A stretch of 6,310 nucleotides of DNA, from the NCBI GenBank assembly GCA_949745625.1, contig CATJZR010000127.1, positions 1-6,310 of the forward strand, written 5' to 3'. The translations under genes were made by a program, and so were the position numbers. Within the stretch, counting starts at the first letter, position 1. Every line of letters begins with the position of its first letter. This DNA is from an uncultured Eubacteriales bacterium (GTDB lineage Bacteria; Bacillota; Clostridia; Christensenellales; Borkfalkiaceae). Positions 5,923-6,310 of this stretch are shown one piece after another. The notes under the pieces were generated by a model. The model ran no database searches and was not told where the DNA came from. It was given only the letters and a program-made list of their open reading frames with translations.

Positions 5923-6229
5923 CAGTATTAACAAAAACAAAGCCACAAAAGGTAATAGATTTTATGAATTTATTTACACAGTAACGCTTGAGATTGAAAG
6001 AGGCAAACAAACATATCTTTTAAATAATTTCAGGTTGCAAGTGTGCAGCGGATTAAATATCGATTACGATAACGGAAATTATACTCATTATAATTATTAT
6101 CCTTATACGGATGCTTTATATAAAGGCATGGATATACTTAATAAAGATGGGGAAGTACCTAACGCACAGGTCAGGGGCAAATGCGCAAAGCTTTTCTGCG
6201 ATTATATAATCGCAATGAGCGGGAGATAA
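5816..6229 (+). pseudogene. C-terminal part of the frameshifted secreted protein
   Basis: This frame is open from 5816 to the TAA at 6227-6229. It has no ATG or ribosome binding site near its beginning, so it is best read as the continuation of the gene starting at 5182 after a one-base shift (most simply an extra C at 5837-5840). Joined, the sequence runs ...RYKVPA-LIDAFNIIKFFIDCEKN... and continues through FYEFIYTVTLEIERGK, the aromatic segment NYTHYNYYPYTDALYKGMDIL, and RGKCAKLFCDYIIAMSGR. Its Tyr/Asn-rich style matches the N-terminal part. The only start-like codon well inside it, TTG at 6035, has no convincing ribosome binding site. The shift could lie anywhere from 5816 to 5922, where both frames are open. 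Function unknown. Confidence 0.6.
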
Positions 6230-6231
6230 AT

Positions 6232-6310
6232 ATGAAACGGTATAACGGTAGGGTAGATAAATCGCTGTTGGTTACATTCAGCGTTATTATCGTACTTAGT
6301 ATTTCATTAA
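6232..6310 (+). CDS. Start of a membrane-anchored or secreted protein, truncated by the window end
   Basis: The ATG at 6232 lies two bases after the TAA of the preceding gene, with GGGAGA (6221-6226) inside that gene's last codons as ribosome binding site; the two are almost certainly co-transcribed and translationally coupled. Only 26 codons are visible, all open. The start MKRYNGRVDKS is basic and is followed by a hydrophobic run (LLVTFSVIIVLSISL), so this is a signal peptide or N-terminal membrane anchor. Nothing of the mature domain can be seen, so no function is proposed. With its secreted neighbour it suggests a unit acting at the cell surface. Confidence 0.6.
   Translation, partial: MKRYNGRVDKSLLVTFSVIIVLSISL

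Overview
The window looks like chromosomal DNA from an anaerobic, plant-polysaccharide-degrading member of the Bacillota, probably a gut-type Clostridia lineage. Three things suggest this: a feoA-feoA-feoB cluster followed by a small Cys-rich FeoB-associated membrane protein (an arrangement common in Clostridia), strong AAGGAGG-type ribosome binding sites, and a modular secreted PL1 pectate lyase. The taxon is inferred from gene content only. All genes read on the + strand.

Layout: (1) 1-1782, the 3' part of a large extracellular pectate lyase gene, with a parallel beta-helix PL1 core, an acidic/proline linker and a C-terminal beta-rich module, closed by a hairpin terminator at 1785-1810. (2) 1827-4969, a ferrous iron uptake operon. 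It starts with a consensus sigma-A promoter (TTGACA, 17 bp, TATAAT), followed by feoA1, a small hairpin, feoA2, feoB (overlapping feoA2 by one base) and a 54-residue Cys-rich membrane protein. An imperfect dyad, roughly TTAA(A/C)C-AC-GGTTAA, lies just downstream of the promoter and again before feoA2; a weaker copy lies upstream of the -35 box. These are candidate operators for a metal-responsive repressor. (3) 5026-5100, two hairpins in series that probably end the feo transcript. (4) 5120-6310, visibly more AT-rich DNA with a secreted protein of unknown function, split by an apparent one-base frameshift near 5837-5840, and the start of a closely coupled membrane-anchored protein that runs off the end.

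Working together: FeoA1 and FeoA2 are small SH3-like partners of the FeoB Fe(II) transporter, and the Cys-rich protein probably acts at the membrane with FeoB. The pectate lyase is an independent unit for pectin breakdown. The final pair forms a separate, unrecognised unit. No RNA gene, mobile element or CRISPR array was found. The most unusual points are the repeated dyads around the feo promoter, the PL1 enzyme with His where a calcium-binding Asp is expected, and the frameshifted secreted gene with its coupled neighbour.
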